In this document: positions 53,872 to 64,000 of the stretch, in pieces
How positions within the stretch are numbered: the first letter of the stretch is position 1
How the letters are laid out: each line of letters starts with the position of its first letter
DNA from: Onchidella celtica
Taxonomy: Eukaryota > Mollusca > Gastropoda > Systellommatophora > Onchidiidae
DNA length: 64,000 bases
Assembly (NCBI GenBank): GCA_963931925.1
Contig: OZ007569.1
Coordinates: 72,344,118-72,408,117 of the forward strand
Direction: 5' to 3'
Made by a program: the position numbers and the translations under genes
The notes under the pieces: model-generated
Told to the model about the DNA's origin: nothing
Databases searched by the model: none
Seen by the model: only the letters and a program-made list of their open reading frames with translations

Positions 53872-55756
53872 CTGAAAACAAAATGAATACATAAATTATA
53901 AGCAGATTAGCCCAGCATTCACCCGAGCTTACAAAAATTCAACGCTTTCAATTTCAACTGCTTTCAACAGCAAACACTTCAGGCGCATTGCCCAGGGACT
54001 ATTTGACTGTTTCATAATCCTACAGCTTACACTGCATTTTGTTTAAAAAAACAACAACAAACAAACAAATATTCATCACTATAATTTAAAAACATATGTG
54101 AATTCCCCAGACACCCCCCTCCCCCTCACCCCACCCCGAGACTCTGACTGGGGGCATTACCCCATCCCTACCCGCTCCAAGCATACGTACTTTACGGACA
54201 ACTCCTTAAGGAGGGGTGGCTATAGACAAGGGCAATATTCAGTTCTAATGACTTTGAGACTTTTTTTGTCATATACAGGGGAAACTTCTGATGAAATATA
54301 GAGGTGAAAAATATATTTTGTAAAATTTCAAAAAAATGTGGACTTTGTAGGCATTTTTCGGCAAAAAAATGTTAATTTTTGGCCATAATATAAAGAACAC
54401 CATAACTCAAAGAGTTTTGATCCAAGGGAACTATAATTTTGCATAGCAATACATAATATTGGCATGAATGACTTTACAGAAGGATTTGGGATATATCCTG
54501 TTAGTTTTCACAATGTGGCATATCCTCTGGAGACTCAAATTGAGTTCCGCAGCTGTACTTTAAATAAAAACTAAAAATCATTGTAGCTCAAGATTGAATC
54601 ATTTTTCAGACAAAAGCTCTTGTACAGTCAGAGGTATAATAATAAACATTAACCACTGCAAATTTCAGCACTCTAAGATTAAAACTTTTGGAGATATGGT
54701 GTTCTTCAGTGGTTTCCAGGGACAGAAACACAGTTTTGAGAAAATATCAAAAAACAATTTACAAGTGCAAATACAACAACAAACCATTGAAATAAACTGG
54801 AAAAGTTTAGTAAATCCTTTTCTGCATGTTTTTAATTCCACATTACAATGACATGCAAATTCATTGAAGAAAGTCACTATTTAGTATCCAAATATGAAAA
54901 TTCTTATATCCACCCCTCTAAAGAAAAAAAAAGGAGAAAAATGAATTGACAGTAACGCTAACAGCGTCTTTTGAAAGAAACTAAACACAAAATATGAAAT
55001 AAAGACACAAAATATTATCGTAACTAGCATACTTAGTGCTTTTGATCAGTATTTTCTCGGGTTGTAATCAGCAAATAAACAAAGGAAAGGGTAAGAAAAC
55101 GACTTCAGTTCATCCACACGGACCTCGCCTTCTTGTTTACACCGCAGTGCACTGTGGGATGGGTGAATCCCCTGTTGCCAGCGTCCCAGCCAATGAGAAT
55201 AAAGTATTCACGTGATAACCCCGGCGACCTTGCGTGATCACGCAGGTCAACCAATGAACTGTCGGGATTTATGGAACACAGTCACTCTTTATAGCCCCAC
55301 GGTTTCCCACGATATTTTGAGACATGAATGAAAGCAGCATGGCTGAATGCGGGCGGTCGCGATCTTTCCAACGATACCAAACTTTCGTTGCTCCCATTAC
55401 TTTGAAGGCTGGTTGCTAAGGTCGGAAAATTGATAAATTTTAGCTATTCTAAAACTTTTTGCAGCACCCCTGCCTACTTTGAAGGCATTTTTTGATAATT
55501 TATGACCATTTTTAGGGTTTTAGACCTTCTAAAATAGATTCTTCGCATATTTTTCCATAAGAATCGGGAAAAATCTCATAATCGATATTTTTTAAGCAAT
55601 CAGTGTATTTTCAGTGGGTGAATCCCGTGGATTGCCTTAAATTTATCTTATCTTATCTCATCTCTTAAATGAAAATCTATCCTTGTTTCTCTCCCCACCC
55701 CTTCCACATGTGATAAGAGCCATCCCAGTTGACAGCTGAAACAATACAGTACTTAC
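53872..55756. other. TDP1 intron, 1.9 kb
   Basis: No exon. 55130-55330 is locally GC-rich with two CCAAT motifs and a TTTATA; the string gggtgaatccc appears near 55160 and 55616. Confidence 0.45.
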
Positions 55757-55939
55757 AAGGTGAAGTTTGGATTCTGGCAGAGCACCTGACATCCTATTCT
55801 TGCACGTACCCAGCGACTGACCCAGCTCACTCAACAGCCAAACTTCCTTGTTAGCTCCCAGTGAACCGATGCTGGAAAACTGACCAATCACTGGCCAGTT
55901 CTTCACCAGGCCAGAGTCTGGGCCTCTCTCTGATAGAAT
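55757..55939 (-). CDS. TDP1: TDP1 exon (GQFSSIGSLG)
   Basis: 183-nt exon, phase 0 at both ends; acceptor TTTTTAG before 55939, donor GTAAGTA after 55757. Reads ILSERGPDSGLVKNWP and VIGQFSSIGSLGANKEVWLL, then ESKLHL. The QFSS-GSLG stretch is a strong TDP1 signature in the core of the phosphodiesterase fold. Confidence 0.94.
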
Positions 55940-56559
55940 CTAAAAACAGTTCAGTGACATCACTGAAATCATTATGCTCAACTCAAATAGACAACATATT
56001 AGGAAACTGTTCAGTGTTTCCTGCCTTCTAGCTGGCCCCTGTGTGAAACATGATTAGTGTCATGTAAAGCTGTTAAGGAGATGCCATTATTGTTTCAAAA
56101 TATTACCAGATTGATCCCAAGGTGCTGTCAACAGACCATATGGGCAATACATGCACAGGAGATCTAAAAATATATCAAGATCCTGAAACCTTTGTTTTTC
56201 TGCAAAGTTTTCCATGAATGTGGAATAAAAATCAGTGAATGCCAGAATTTTACTCACAATTAAGCTTCCTTGGTATATGCTTCAAAAGACATCTTCTTTT
56301 GTGATGCTTTACATTTATGGAGGGAGAACTATGGAAGGCTATTCAGTTTCAATTTTCTTTTCTTTTTTCTTTTTTCTTTAATTTATTGACATGGACAACA
56401 AAAATTCTACAAGCACTACTTTTCATTGCCTACCCGAAAAACAGTTTTTTGTCTCTCAAAACAACAAAACCATATTTTCAAATTGTCCGTAAAGGAAGCA
56501 TTTTCCTTTTCAAATATTAGTTAAACTTTTTAATCAAATTCTCTCTGGGTATATATTAC
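55940..56559. other. TDP1 intron
   Basis: Noncoding; a TTTTCTTTTC-rich tract lies near 56348-56380. Confidence 0.5.
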
Positions 56560-56638
56560 CTTCTTCAGTTTGAGGTGGCCCCAGCGCTGTTTGTTGTTCA
56601 GTGTATGTCTACCAGGCACAGAGCCAATGATGTACACA
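56560..56638 (-). CDS. TDP1: TDP1 exon (VYIIGSVPGRH)
   Basis: 79-nt exon; acceptor CCCCAG before 56638, donor GTAATA after 56560. After one base completing Asn it reads VYIIGSVPGRHTLNNKQRWG then HLKLKK, matching TDP1 NVYLIGSTPGRF...WGHFRLKK. Confidence 0.92.
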
Positions 56639-56737
56639 CTGGGGATGGTAAAAACCACATGGAAACTGTATGAAATTTGTAGAACATGAATGTGATCACA
56701 GATATTCTGACCACAGATTTAAAAAAAAATTTATATT

Positions 56738-57245
56738 AACTAGCTAAGATACCCAGCATTGCCCGGGGCTAAATTTGCTTCCCCCCCCCCACCCCCTCTT
56801 TCTCTTCCTGTCCCTCCTCTCTCAGTTAGATTTTAGAAAGCCAAATCTGCCACATTTTCCTATCACTTAGGTCCTCCTCTCTGGCAGGGGAAACTGCATC
56901 AAATTGTACATGTATCAAGTACAGACAATTTAATTGTTGTTTTTTTTTAACTGATATTGCTGTGAATGATTTAGCTAAAGTATTCAGTCTTATAATTGTT
57001 ATATGTTATATGACTTGATCATCAGTGGCACTTTGTAATAACTGATCGGGTCCTACAAGATTGGGAGCAGTGGTCAGAGTCTGGTGGTCTCTCAGTTACT
57101 GACCAGTAAATTTCATAGATAGTGTTTGCAGGTTAATAAAATAAATTTTAGGAAAAGTCATAAAATTTCAAGTCTGAGAAGCAACTTTTAGCAGAATTAC
57201 AGAAGTTTCAAACTGCCGTCAGGTTGTGTAAAGCGATCACCAATG
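56738..57245 (+). repeat. GCATTGCCC-headed repeat fragment and interspersed repeat R1, copy 3
   Basis: 56738-56768 carries aactagctaagatacccagc attgcccgggg; a pyrimidine-rich run follows. 57000-57245 is the R1 copy (actgatcgggtcc, gcagtggtcag, agcagaattacagaag). Confidence 0.5.
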
Positions 57246-58003
57246 CACAAGATAACAACAAACTGAAACTAAATTTTCAAACTCTTATTTAAAAACAAAA
57301 CCATTTATTTCAACAACCAATCATAATACTGTGATGTTCCAGACATCTGAACCTCAACCAAATTTCAGCATCCCGGCTGTCTTCATTGCCACTTCACAAC
57401 AGAACAAATGAAAATGGCATGACAGTTTGTCAAATGGTCAGCGACCCCCCTTACTGACAGTAATGATAGTGGCATCAAACTCCCCCAACCATTGGCTGAC
57501 ATCAAACCATTAGCTGAACTGAGAAAACAATGCTCATTAGGAATTATCTCCTTAATATTTTTAATTTGGTAACTTGAAGACTATGCTCTCATTTTCTTGA
57601 ATAAAAAAAAAGGCTGAAGGTCCAGTCAATACACTTTTGGAAATGAGAAGTTCTGGAAAGATCTAGGTTTTTATGGAGCCAGTCTGATCAGACAGAAAAT
57701 GGAATAATAGGGCTGTGGATTTCCTTCCCAAATTTTCCGCAATCCAGGTCAATGGCATGAACAGGACAAATCTCAGATGCCTAAAAAAATGAATTTCACA
57801 GAAAATCTTTAAAAAATATTCCATATATTTTAGTTCCATTTCAGCAACTATAACAAACAAACACTTTAAAAAAAAAAAAAACAGATTCTATACTCTACAC
57901 TATGTTTGTCGGATACTGCTTTGAGTAGTTTTCAGTTTTCTTCCTAACAAGGGGTAAAAAAGCTTGGTTCCTCAAAGATAACCTTTGTGAAAATGTGACC
58001 TAC
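57246..58003. other. TDP1 intron
   Basis: No exon or named repeat is visible. Confidence 0.5.
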
Positions 58004-58168
58004 TTGGCCGATGACATATCATGAGCCTGTATATGTCTTTCCCAAGGTGCCAGCTTGGCTGCCTTGTACGCTGCCAGGTACTGCAGAAGATCAGCTTTAA
58101 AGGATGTGGGAGAATCACCTTTGACACCAGCTGAGGCCAGAGGAGGAAACACAGGACTGATCCATATT
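58004..58168 (-). CDS. TDP1: TDP1 exon (IWISPVFPPL / FKADLLQYL)
   Basis: 165-nt exon; acceptor GGCACAG before 58168, donor GTAGGT after 58004. Reads IWISPVFPPLASAGVKGD then SPTSFKADLLQYLAAYKA and HIQAHDMSSA, matching TDP1 GIWLSPLYP...ESPTHFKADLISYL. It ends AA, completed to Asn in the next exon, which restores the SETNVY-type junction. Confidence 0.94.
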
Positions 58169-59123
58169 CTGTGCCAGATATAAACAATGGAATCACCATG
58201 GAAACAAAAAAACTTGGACAACTTTATTGTCTAAAGCTTTTGGGATCACTTGTTTTCACTGAAAATATTCTTCAGCACAGATTACCTAATTTCTGAGATA
58301 CTGTATTCTCTCAGTGGAATGTTACACCATTTCTTGTTTCACATGCCTGCACCAGTGTCTAAATGTCCACATCCAAATATCCATCAAATTTTCAGCAGCA
58401 GTAAAGCACACAAACATCAGGCAAAAAAGATGAAAAGTCCACCACATCAAACAAACCACTCACAGTCCCAATTACTCTGTTACATTAAAAATGCTAAATT
58501 TGTCAGCACTAAGCTGGCTCAAGTGCACAATACAACTCTCAAATAATTTCTCAAACATTTGCACAGTTCTGACAATGTGTGACAATGATGTCAGAAAATG
58601 GCAGAGAAATCTGGCCCACAGCATGTGAAGTGCTTTTGTGTTTTCTCAAATGTCACTATGCATAACAATAGACAACAGAAATATTGTTAGACAAACACAA
58701 AGTTTCCCTCTAATTTCTAAACACAAGAAAAATGTTTTTCCACATCCAATTAGCCACACAATTTTCTACAATTCTCAAATTTTCAGTCCCTATTAAAATG
58801 ACTGAAGTTTGCACACTGTCTTTCATATTTCAATAGCAGTGATAAAAACTGAAATATTCATCAATTAAAAATGATATCAATACAATTATATAACAAATTC
58901 CTATTTGCAATAGAAAGTCTAATCTCTTGTCTCACTCCGTGCCCGTTTTCATTCCCATGTCTTAAACAGGGTTTTAAAAAAATTTTCTGACAGCCTAGTT
59001 TTGGTTGATCTCCAGGTGTAACACTGTAAGCAGGCACAACTCTCATTGACAGTCAACCAGTTCAGCAAAGGCAACAAGCAGGACATGCGGAAGAAATGGT
59101 TCAGTTTGCTCTCCTAATCTCAC
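58169..59123. other. TDP1 intron
   Basis: No exon or recognisable repeat. Confidence 0.5.
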
Positions 59124-59216
59124 CCTTGAGTCTTTTGGTGCCAATCATTCTGTATGAGATTTGCCGTGTGGACAACAACACGTAGGCCTGTTCTGTACAA
59201 TAGAAGCATCATCTTC
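59124..59216 (-). CDS. TDP1: TDP1 exon with first HKD lysine (KMMLLLY)
   Basis: 93-nt exon; acceptor TTCCCAG before 59216, donor GTGAGA after 59124. After one base it reads [20 protein letters not shown] then [11 protein letters not shown], matching TDP1 HHTKMMLLLY...[15 protein letters not shown]. The Lys at its start belongs to the first HKN motif, and the Asn of HTAN completes that motif. The nucleophilic His would be in the exon before, which was not found up to base 64000. Confidence 0.93.
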
Positions 59217-59390
59217 CTGGGAACAGGAAAGTTATTAAATATACCAGTAACTGCCCCATTCTGTGAATGGTAAAAAAAACAAAGGACACCACTCCAGACC
59301 GAAAGGAATCAGCACAAGAATATTCATGCCGAGATGGGTTGGGTCATCCCCTAACCTCAGCGTTTAATTTTATAGATCTATAAGACAGTA

Positions 59391-59664
59391 CACAGTGTGC
59401 AGTGGTGCGCACTGAGAACTTTTCAGGAAGTGATAATGTCCTGGGCTCATGATAGTGTTCATGAAAATGAAGGATTATCAATTAGTGACACAAAGCAAAC
59501 TCAAAAAAATACTTCCCCACCATTTCAAGTTTTCAAAACTAAAAAAGAACCTCCTGCAGGTCAATATGAAGGCACCTGTAAAATTTCATGCAAAACCGAG
59601 TTGTGTGAGCAGCAGTAGGGCTCGTTAAAAATCGGACGAGTTTTTTTTTATTATAACAGATAAT
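59391..59664 (+). repeat. Interspersed repeat, partial copy before 59665
   Basis: Blocks such as gacacaaagcaaactcaaaa and aaatttcatgcaaaaccgag match 60020-60125 in the next copy. Noncoding. Confidence 0.5.
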
Positions 59665-60200
59665 AACTAGCTGAGGTATGCGGCATTGCCCAGGATAAAT
59701 CTGTTGTTTTTTCTTTTAGTTACACTCCTAGGTGATTATAATACAAGGAAGCTGCCTCACCTTGCTCATTCCTTTAAATTTATTTTGTTTTTGCCATTGT
59801 TTGTTTGTTTATTCTTAGACTGTCTCATCTTATTGTATCTAATATCTTTGGTCTTCCTGCACCATCTTTGCACATTAAAGCCCTAAGCACCCCATCAGAA
59901 GTTATGAAATGGCAATGAACTGCGCACTGAGTAGTTTGTGTAATGGTGAACACATCGCAGGAAATGATGACACCACAGACTCATACACTTGTGAGAAGGA
60001 AGACCAGGGGCAAGCAGTCAATGGCACAAAGCAAACTAAAAAAACATACTTTCCGACTATTTTGAGCCTCCAAATGTAAAAAAGAAAGGACGGCATGTTC
60101 AAAATTTCATGTAAATCCGAGCCTGTATTTTTACATATTTTTTGTGAACACACAAACACACTCACAGTCACCTTTTTTTTTATATAATCTCACTATAATG
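59665..60200 (+). repeat. GCATTGCCC-headed interspersed repeat, longest copy
   Basis: Head aactagctgaggtatgcggc attgcccagg at 59665-59694; tail with aaaatttcatgtaaatccga and acacaaacacactcacagtc before a T-run at about 60172-60181. Other heads lie at 52782 and 56738. Class unknown. Confidence 0.5.
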
Positions 60201-60607
60201 GAGCTGGGCCCATAAAATTAATGTGTTTACCACAAAGGCTCTGAAACTACTCATTGAAAAAATATGATAATTGGTAGTTACATGTAAATTGGCTTGCCGT
60301 TTACGTGCACATATTTATATAAGAAGACAGAGAGCAGTTACATTTTGATACTTCCACAATTTAGCCAGTTTGAATCAGGGAAATACCATCACCTCGATCC
60401 ACCATTTGAATGAAGAGTTAAAAACTTAACATTTGGGTACTTAAGTGCGCGGAGTATTGTTCGCTGAGTATTCACCAATCCTTTTCCCGTCCATAAGAGG
60501 GTTTGGGGAGAGAGAGGGAGGGCAAAATCAGCTTTTTTACAGGTAATGGCCTGTATTTCTTTTTATATGACACTTTTTTTTTCTTCATCTCTAGCATGGG
60601 TCCCCAC
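60201..60607. other. Noncoding stretch before solo LTR
   Basis: No gene. It ends with CCCAC, the target duplication of the solo LTR. Confidence 0.5.
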
Positions 60608-61830
60608 TGTCACAAATCCCAGACTGGGAGATGTAATAAGTTATGACAGGACAACAATCACGAACGAACAAGGTTAACACTTAACAGAACAACCCATCAG
60701 ACTCACACATTTATTAAGCATAATTATACAGATAATAGCGCAATTACATACATTATATTATTGAACTTAACTGCCGTACAACGGCCTTACTCTCACATGC
60801 ACTCTTCCTCGGATCCACGATCCGGTAGTTACTTCCTAAAGGCACTTCGGCCTCAGCCTCTCCCCTCAGGGTCTTAATAGTACCTTAATGATTCACTGGC
60901 ACCGCAGTCTCTCAATATCACCTTCCTATTGTCAGACACCTTATCAGTTCACTAGCCCATCAACATGGCAATAATACAGTATCAGTTCACTAGCCCATCA
61001 ACATGGCAATAATACAGTATCAGTTCACTAGCCCATCAACATGGCAATAATATAGTATCAGTTCACTAGCCCATCAACATGGCAATAATATATTATCCCA
61101 TTCACTCTCATATCTACGTCCCTGTCCGTGGCCTGACTGCCACGACTTTATGTGCCTCTACTGTCCTGCACCGACAGCCTCACTTCTGGCCTATGTACGG
61201 CCTCCGGCCCTATGCTGGCCTATCCCCTGTGCTCATCGAGGTGGCTCTTCGGCCCGTCCCCGACACCTACAAGAATAACATTACATTGGTATAACACCCT
61301 TCCATTTCTATTCACTCCACCTCTCCTTACAACCCATGAAGCGTACACACAATAGTTCACCTTTCACTCACCACACATCTTACGGTAACACACCTCCATC
61401 GGAGTACACAATACTCACTCGTGCTACAAATCCATGAACTCACTTTCATCTATCGCTCATGGCGCACATTGCTATATCCAATATCAAGGACTTCCACATT
61501 CCTCACATATACTTATTTACATCATGGTAATAGACGAATATAATATAATACATCAATCATAATTATCAATCATCGTTCTACCTACCAGTCATCACTGGAA
61601 AAACACTCATCCGTCTTCTGACTGCTCCCCTTATGTTCGCCCGCTGGGCTCTTACTAGCGTCCGTTCAGTAGGACCTTCTAACTTGCAGTGATAGCAATA
61701 CAGCGCTTTCACCTCATTCAGACCCCCCCACTCATAACATGCACGCTTTTCTTACTTGTCTACGTGCGTTAATTTTACTCTCCTCCTTTCCCCCCGTAAT
61801 TATTAACTATCGCTCACTCCACTCGTGACA
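60608..61830 (-). mobile_element. Solo LTR of the Gmr1-like family (copy D), TSD CCCAC
   Basis: TGTCACAAATCCC...CACTCGTGACA, 1223 bp, flanked by CCCAC at 60603-60607 and 61831-61835. It is longer than the others because of an internal 38-bp minisatellite. No internal region. Confidence 0.93.
60943..61094 (+). repeat. 38-bp minisatellite inside solo LTR D, four copies
   Basis: Unit atcagttcactagcccatca plus acatggcaataatacagt starts at 60943, 60981, 61019 and 61057. The other LTRs of the family have one copy at this point. Confidence 0.92.
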
Positions 61831-62012
61831 CCCACTTTGTGACAATAGGGGAGATGTACATACAGCACCTGTCTCCACAAGGTGGATCCAAGGCACTTTT
61901 CAATGAAATTTTAATAACTCTCTTTTTCTCACTCCCTCGTTCAAATGTACTTACAAATATACTTTTATGCTGTCCAAAACATACAAGGCTCAACTCTTTC
62001 AGGATTTATCGG

Positions 62013-63242
62013 TGTCATGAGTCTAGTTAATTACAATTCACGCGGGGCGTGAGTAGTTTGTTTAGCAGGGCCATGAGAAATTGGCTGATGGCCTTGAACG
62101 GTCGTCGCAAATTATTGTTTGCTAGTAAGGAATTGCAAAGTTAAACTACTAGATTCACGCTTTTCGGTTTTAATGTGCGGGATTAAAAGTAAAGGAGTAG
62201 GGGTGAGACAAGGTGGGGATAGTTGACATTGTTAATTATGACTAGACAAGTTTTTGCACGTTAACTGGCTGGTAGAATAGTGCAGAATATATTCCTACAT
62301 TCAAAATGGTGGGGTTTCGGCCAATGAGACTGCTGAACTAATTTTGCCAGCGGACTAGCCCTGCCGGGTAGTTGGATAGTATAAAACATCGTGTAACGTT
62401 GAAATTCATTGAATACAGACGAGAGAAGCATCGTTTCGTGAAGTATCTCCGGTTGGCCAGTACCTGAACTGTGTGGTCTGAAGACTAAAAGTCCTTTGCC
62501 ATCGGACTGACTGAGTAGAAAGAAAGGTCTGAGTGGACTGACCTGTAAGAGTCCACGCTGCGCTCTTTTGATGTTCGCGCCTACCAGTTAGGCGTGACCA
62601 ACGGTAACTCATCTTATTCATTAGGTATGATAGAAGTTCAGAGATAAAGAGGAAACCACAGCCTCATAGGAAGTCAGAGAAAGCCACAGCTTGGACTCGC
62701 CGAACGAGCGTGGTGTTAGCTCGTGAATCATTACGACACGAGCCCACTTATATTGATATGAATATTAGAGAGATGACCTGTATAGAATTATATGTACAAG
62801 CTGCTTAAATACCTACAAGCCGATTTGTGCTTCTGTAGGCTCTGAATGTACTGGGTTTTTTTAGCCTTCAGTGAACCTTGAGAACCGGTATTATTTCTGA
62901 GAGTTTGCCTGGCGACTGGCCAGTGGCGACTCAACTGTTACTTTAGATTAGTATCTTGTTTCGTATAATATACCATTTGGCTATTGATTGCATTACATTT
63001 GATAGGGAACATAGTTGCATAAATACGTTAGGTTAAGTTAGTAATTCGAATTTTTGCTTTGAATATACCTCTATTGTCTTTTGTTTTGTATAATTAATAT
63101 TTTATGTAATATTATGGCCCGGTTGGCCTGACAACATATATTCTTGTTATTTAATAATTTCTTGTGTGTTTGTGTCCGAGTGTGAGTTAACTGCCTCTCG
63201 TGCAGTCACTAGATCCCCAAGACCATAACTCTGCTCGTGACA
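62013..63242 (+). mobile_element. Solo LTR of a second LTR-retrotransposon family, TSD ATCGG
   Basis: Ends TGTCATGAG and CTCGTGACA are inverted repeats with one mismatch in nine. ATCGG flanks both sides (62008-62012, 63243-63247). 1230 bp with no open frame. TATAAAA at 62380-62386 fits a core promoter, placing transcription start near 62410 and making the LTR plus-oriented. The sequence is unlike the Gmr1-like LTRs, so this is a separate family. Confidence 0.85.
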
Positions 63243-63247
63243 ATCGG

Positions 63248-63619
63248 TGCCAGTGAAAAACACGTTTGGACGTATCGCCAAGTAATATTGTATTCTACAT
63301 TCAATTCTCTTTTATTTGATGTATTACATTTTATCTTGCTAACAATACTTTTTTTCCCTAAGTGTTTTTCTGAATGCTGTTTTTTCCAAAGTGGGAAAAA
63401 ATTAATTGAGTCCAGACTTGGCCAAAGCCCGTGACACTGGCGTCCTGAAAGAGTTAAGGAAGACATTAGACATTATCAGTCATTCAGTAGATATTACCAA
63501 TACAGGAGTGATTTCAGACCTGTTTTGAATTTCTTAAATGAAGAAATATCTTTCATTATCTCAACTATACATGACAATCTGATGGGAGACATGAAAGTAC
63601 ATTGCAGTCTTCCATAACA
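63248..63619. other. Noncoding stretch
   Basis: AT-rich; nothing recognised. Confidence 0.5.
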
Positions 63620-63735
63620 AAAGCAATCTCAGATCTGCACCATGTTAACATACAGGCAGCAAGATATTTATAGAACTAAAGCAATCTCAGATCTGCACCA
63701 TGTTAACATACAGGCAGCAAGATATTTATAGAACT
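63620..63735 (+). repeat. Perfect 58-bp tandem duplication
   Basis: 63620-63677 and 63678-63735 are identical (aaagcaatctcagatctgca ... tatttatagaact). The perfect identity suggests a recent event or an assembly artefact. Confidence 0.95.
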
Positions 63736-64000
63736 GACTAGGATTTTTCCAATCTTGAAGTCTGCCAGTTTTGTTACAGTGAATGACAATTATGTGAAAT
63801 ATTATAGCAATAAATTTACTTTCCCTCATAAAATGCCATATGGGAAATGAAGATTAAGTGGAAATGGATATAGCAGGAGCTTTTACATGTCCTCCAGTGT
63901 GCCTTTTGCCTCCCTGCCACCAGAAAGAAATTATTGTCTTCCACTCAAAGATTTTCCACTATCACAAACCCCTGCTTTCAAATTTAGTATTTGGAGCCTC
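63736..64000. other. Right edge, noncoding
   Basis: No exon recognised; the upstream TDP1 exons probably lie beyond this edge. Confidence 0.4.

Noticed and set aside
59217-64000. Search for the upstream TDP1 exon holding the first HKD His
   Set aside because: No stretch reading a G-T-H-H-type end with a fitting donor was found; it is probably beyond the window.

Overview
This is eukaryotic, intron-bearing, AT-rich animal DNA, most likely from a marine invertebrate. A mollusc or other lophotrochozoan is my best guess, from the dense tacatgta motifs, a tRNA-headed SINE with a conserved core, a GIMAP-like gene and the mix of retroelements. No single feature proves the phylum. Host coding sequence is a small fraction. 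At the left edge (2-1072) lies the 3' part of a GIMAP/AIG1-type GTPase with a repetitive coiled-coil tail. On the minus strand between 37.8 and 59.2 kb lie eight exons of tyrosyl-DNA phosphodiesterase 1 (TDP1), with compatible splice phases throughout. They cover the protein from just after the first HKD histidine to near the C-terminus. The first exons and the last exon were not found.

Most of the rest is mobile DNA. The dominant family is a Ty3/Gypsy-type LTR retrotransposon with about 1.1-kb LTRs (TGTCAC...GTGACA), 5-bp target duplications, a tRNA-Pro-type primer site and the unusual pol order protease-integrase-RT-RNase H, as in the Gmr1 group. There are three internal-region copies and two solo LTRs. 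E1 (17796-33856, plus) keeps a full integrase core but is broken in gag and RT. E2 (25675-33414, plus) is nested inside the 3' LTR of E1 and has one open 1392-codon gag-pol. E3 (43676-50690, minus) sits in a TDP1 intron. Solo LTRs lie at 3506-4621 and 60608-61830. E2 and E3 share the same in-frame 528-bp deletion of the integrase catalytic core, which implies a lineage that spread without its own integrase.

Other elements are an RTE-like LINE (10138-13390, minus), an RNase-H-bearing I-group LINE (38350-42913, plus), relics of CR1/L2-like and RTE-like LINEs, two SINEs, a TIR element with TATA duplication (6452-6920), two related TTAA-flanked MITEs (36589-37116 and 51372-51815), a solo LTR of an unrelated family (62013-63242) and several minisatellites.

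Layout: 0-1.1 kb GIMAP; 1.1-10.1 kb noncoding with SINE, solo LTR and MITE; 10.1-13.4 kb RTE LINE; 13.4-17.8 kb noncoding with SINE and tandem repeat; 17.8-33.9 kb nested E1/E2; 33.9-37.8 kb noncoding; 37.8-59.2 kb TDP1 exons with intronic LINE, E3, MITE and other repeats; 59.2-64 kb repeats and two solo LTRs.
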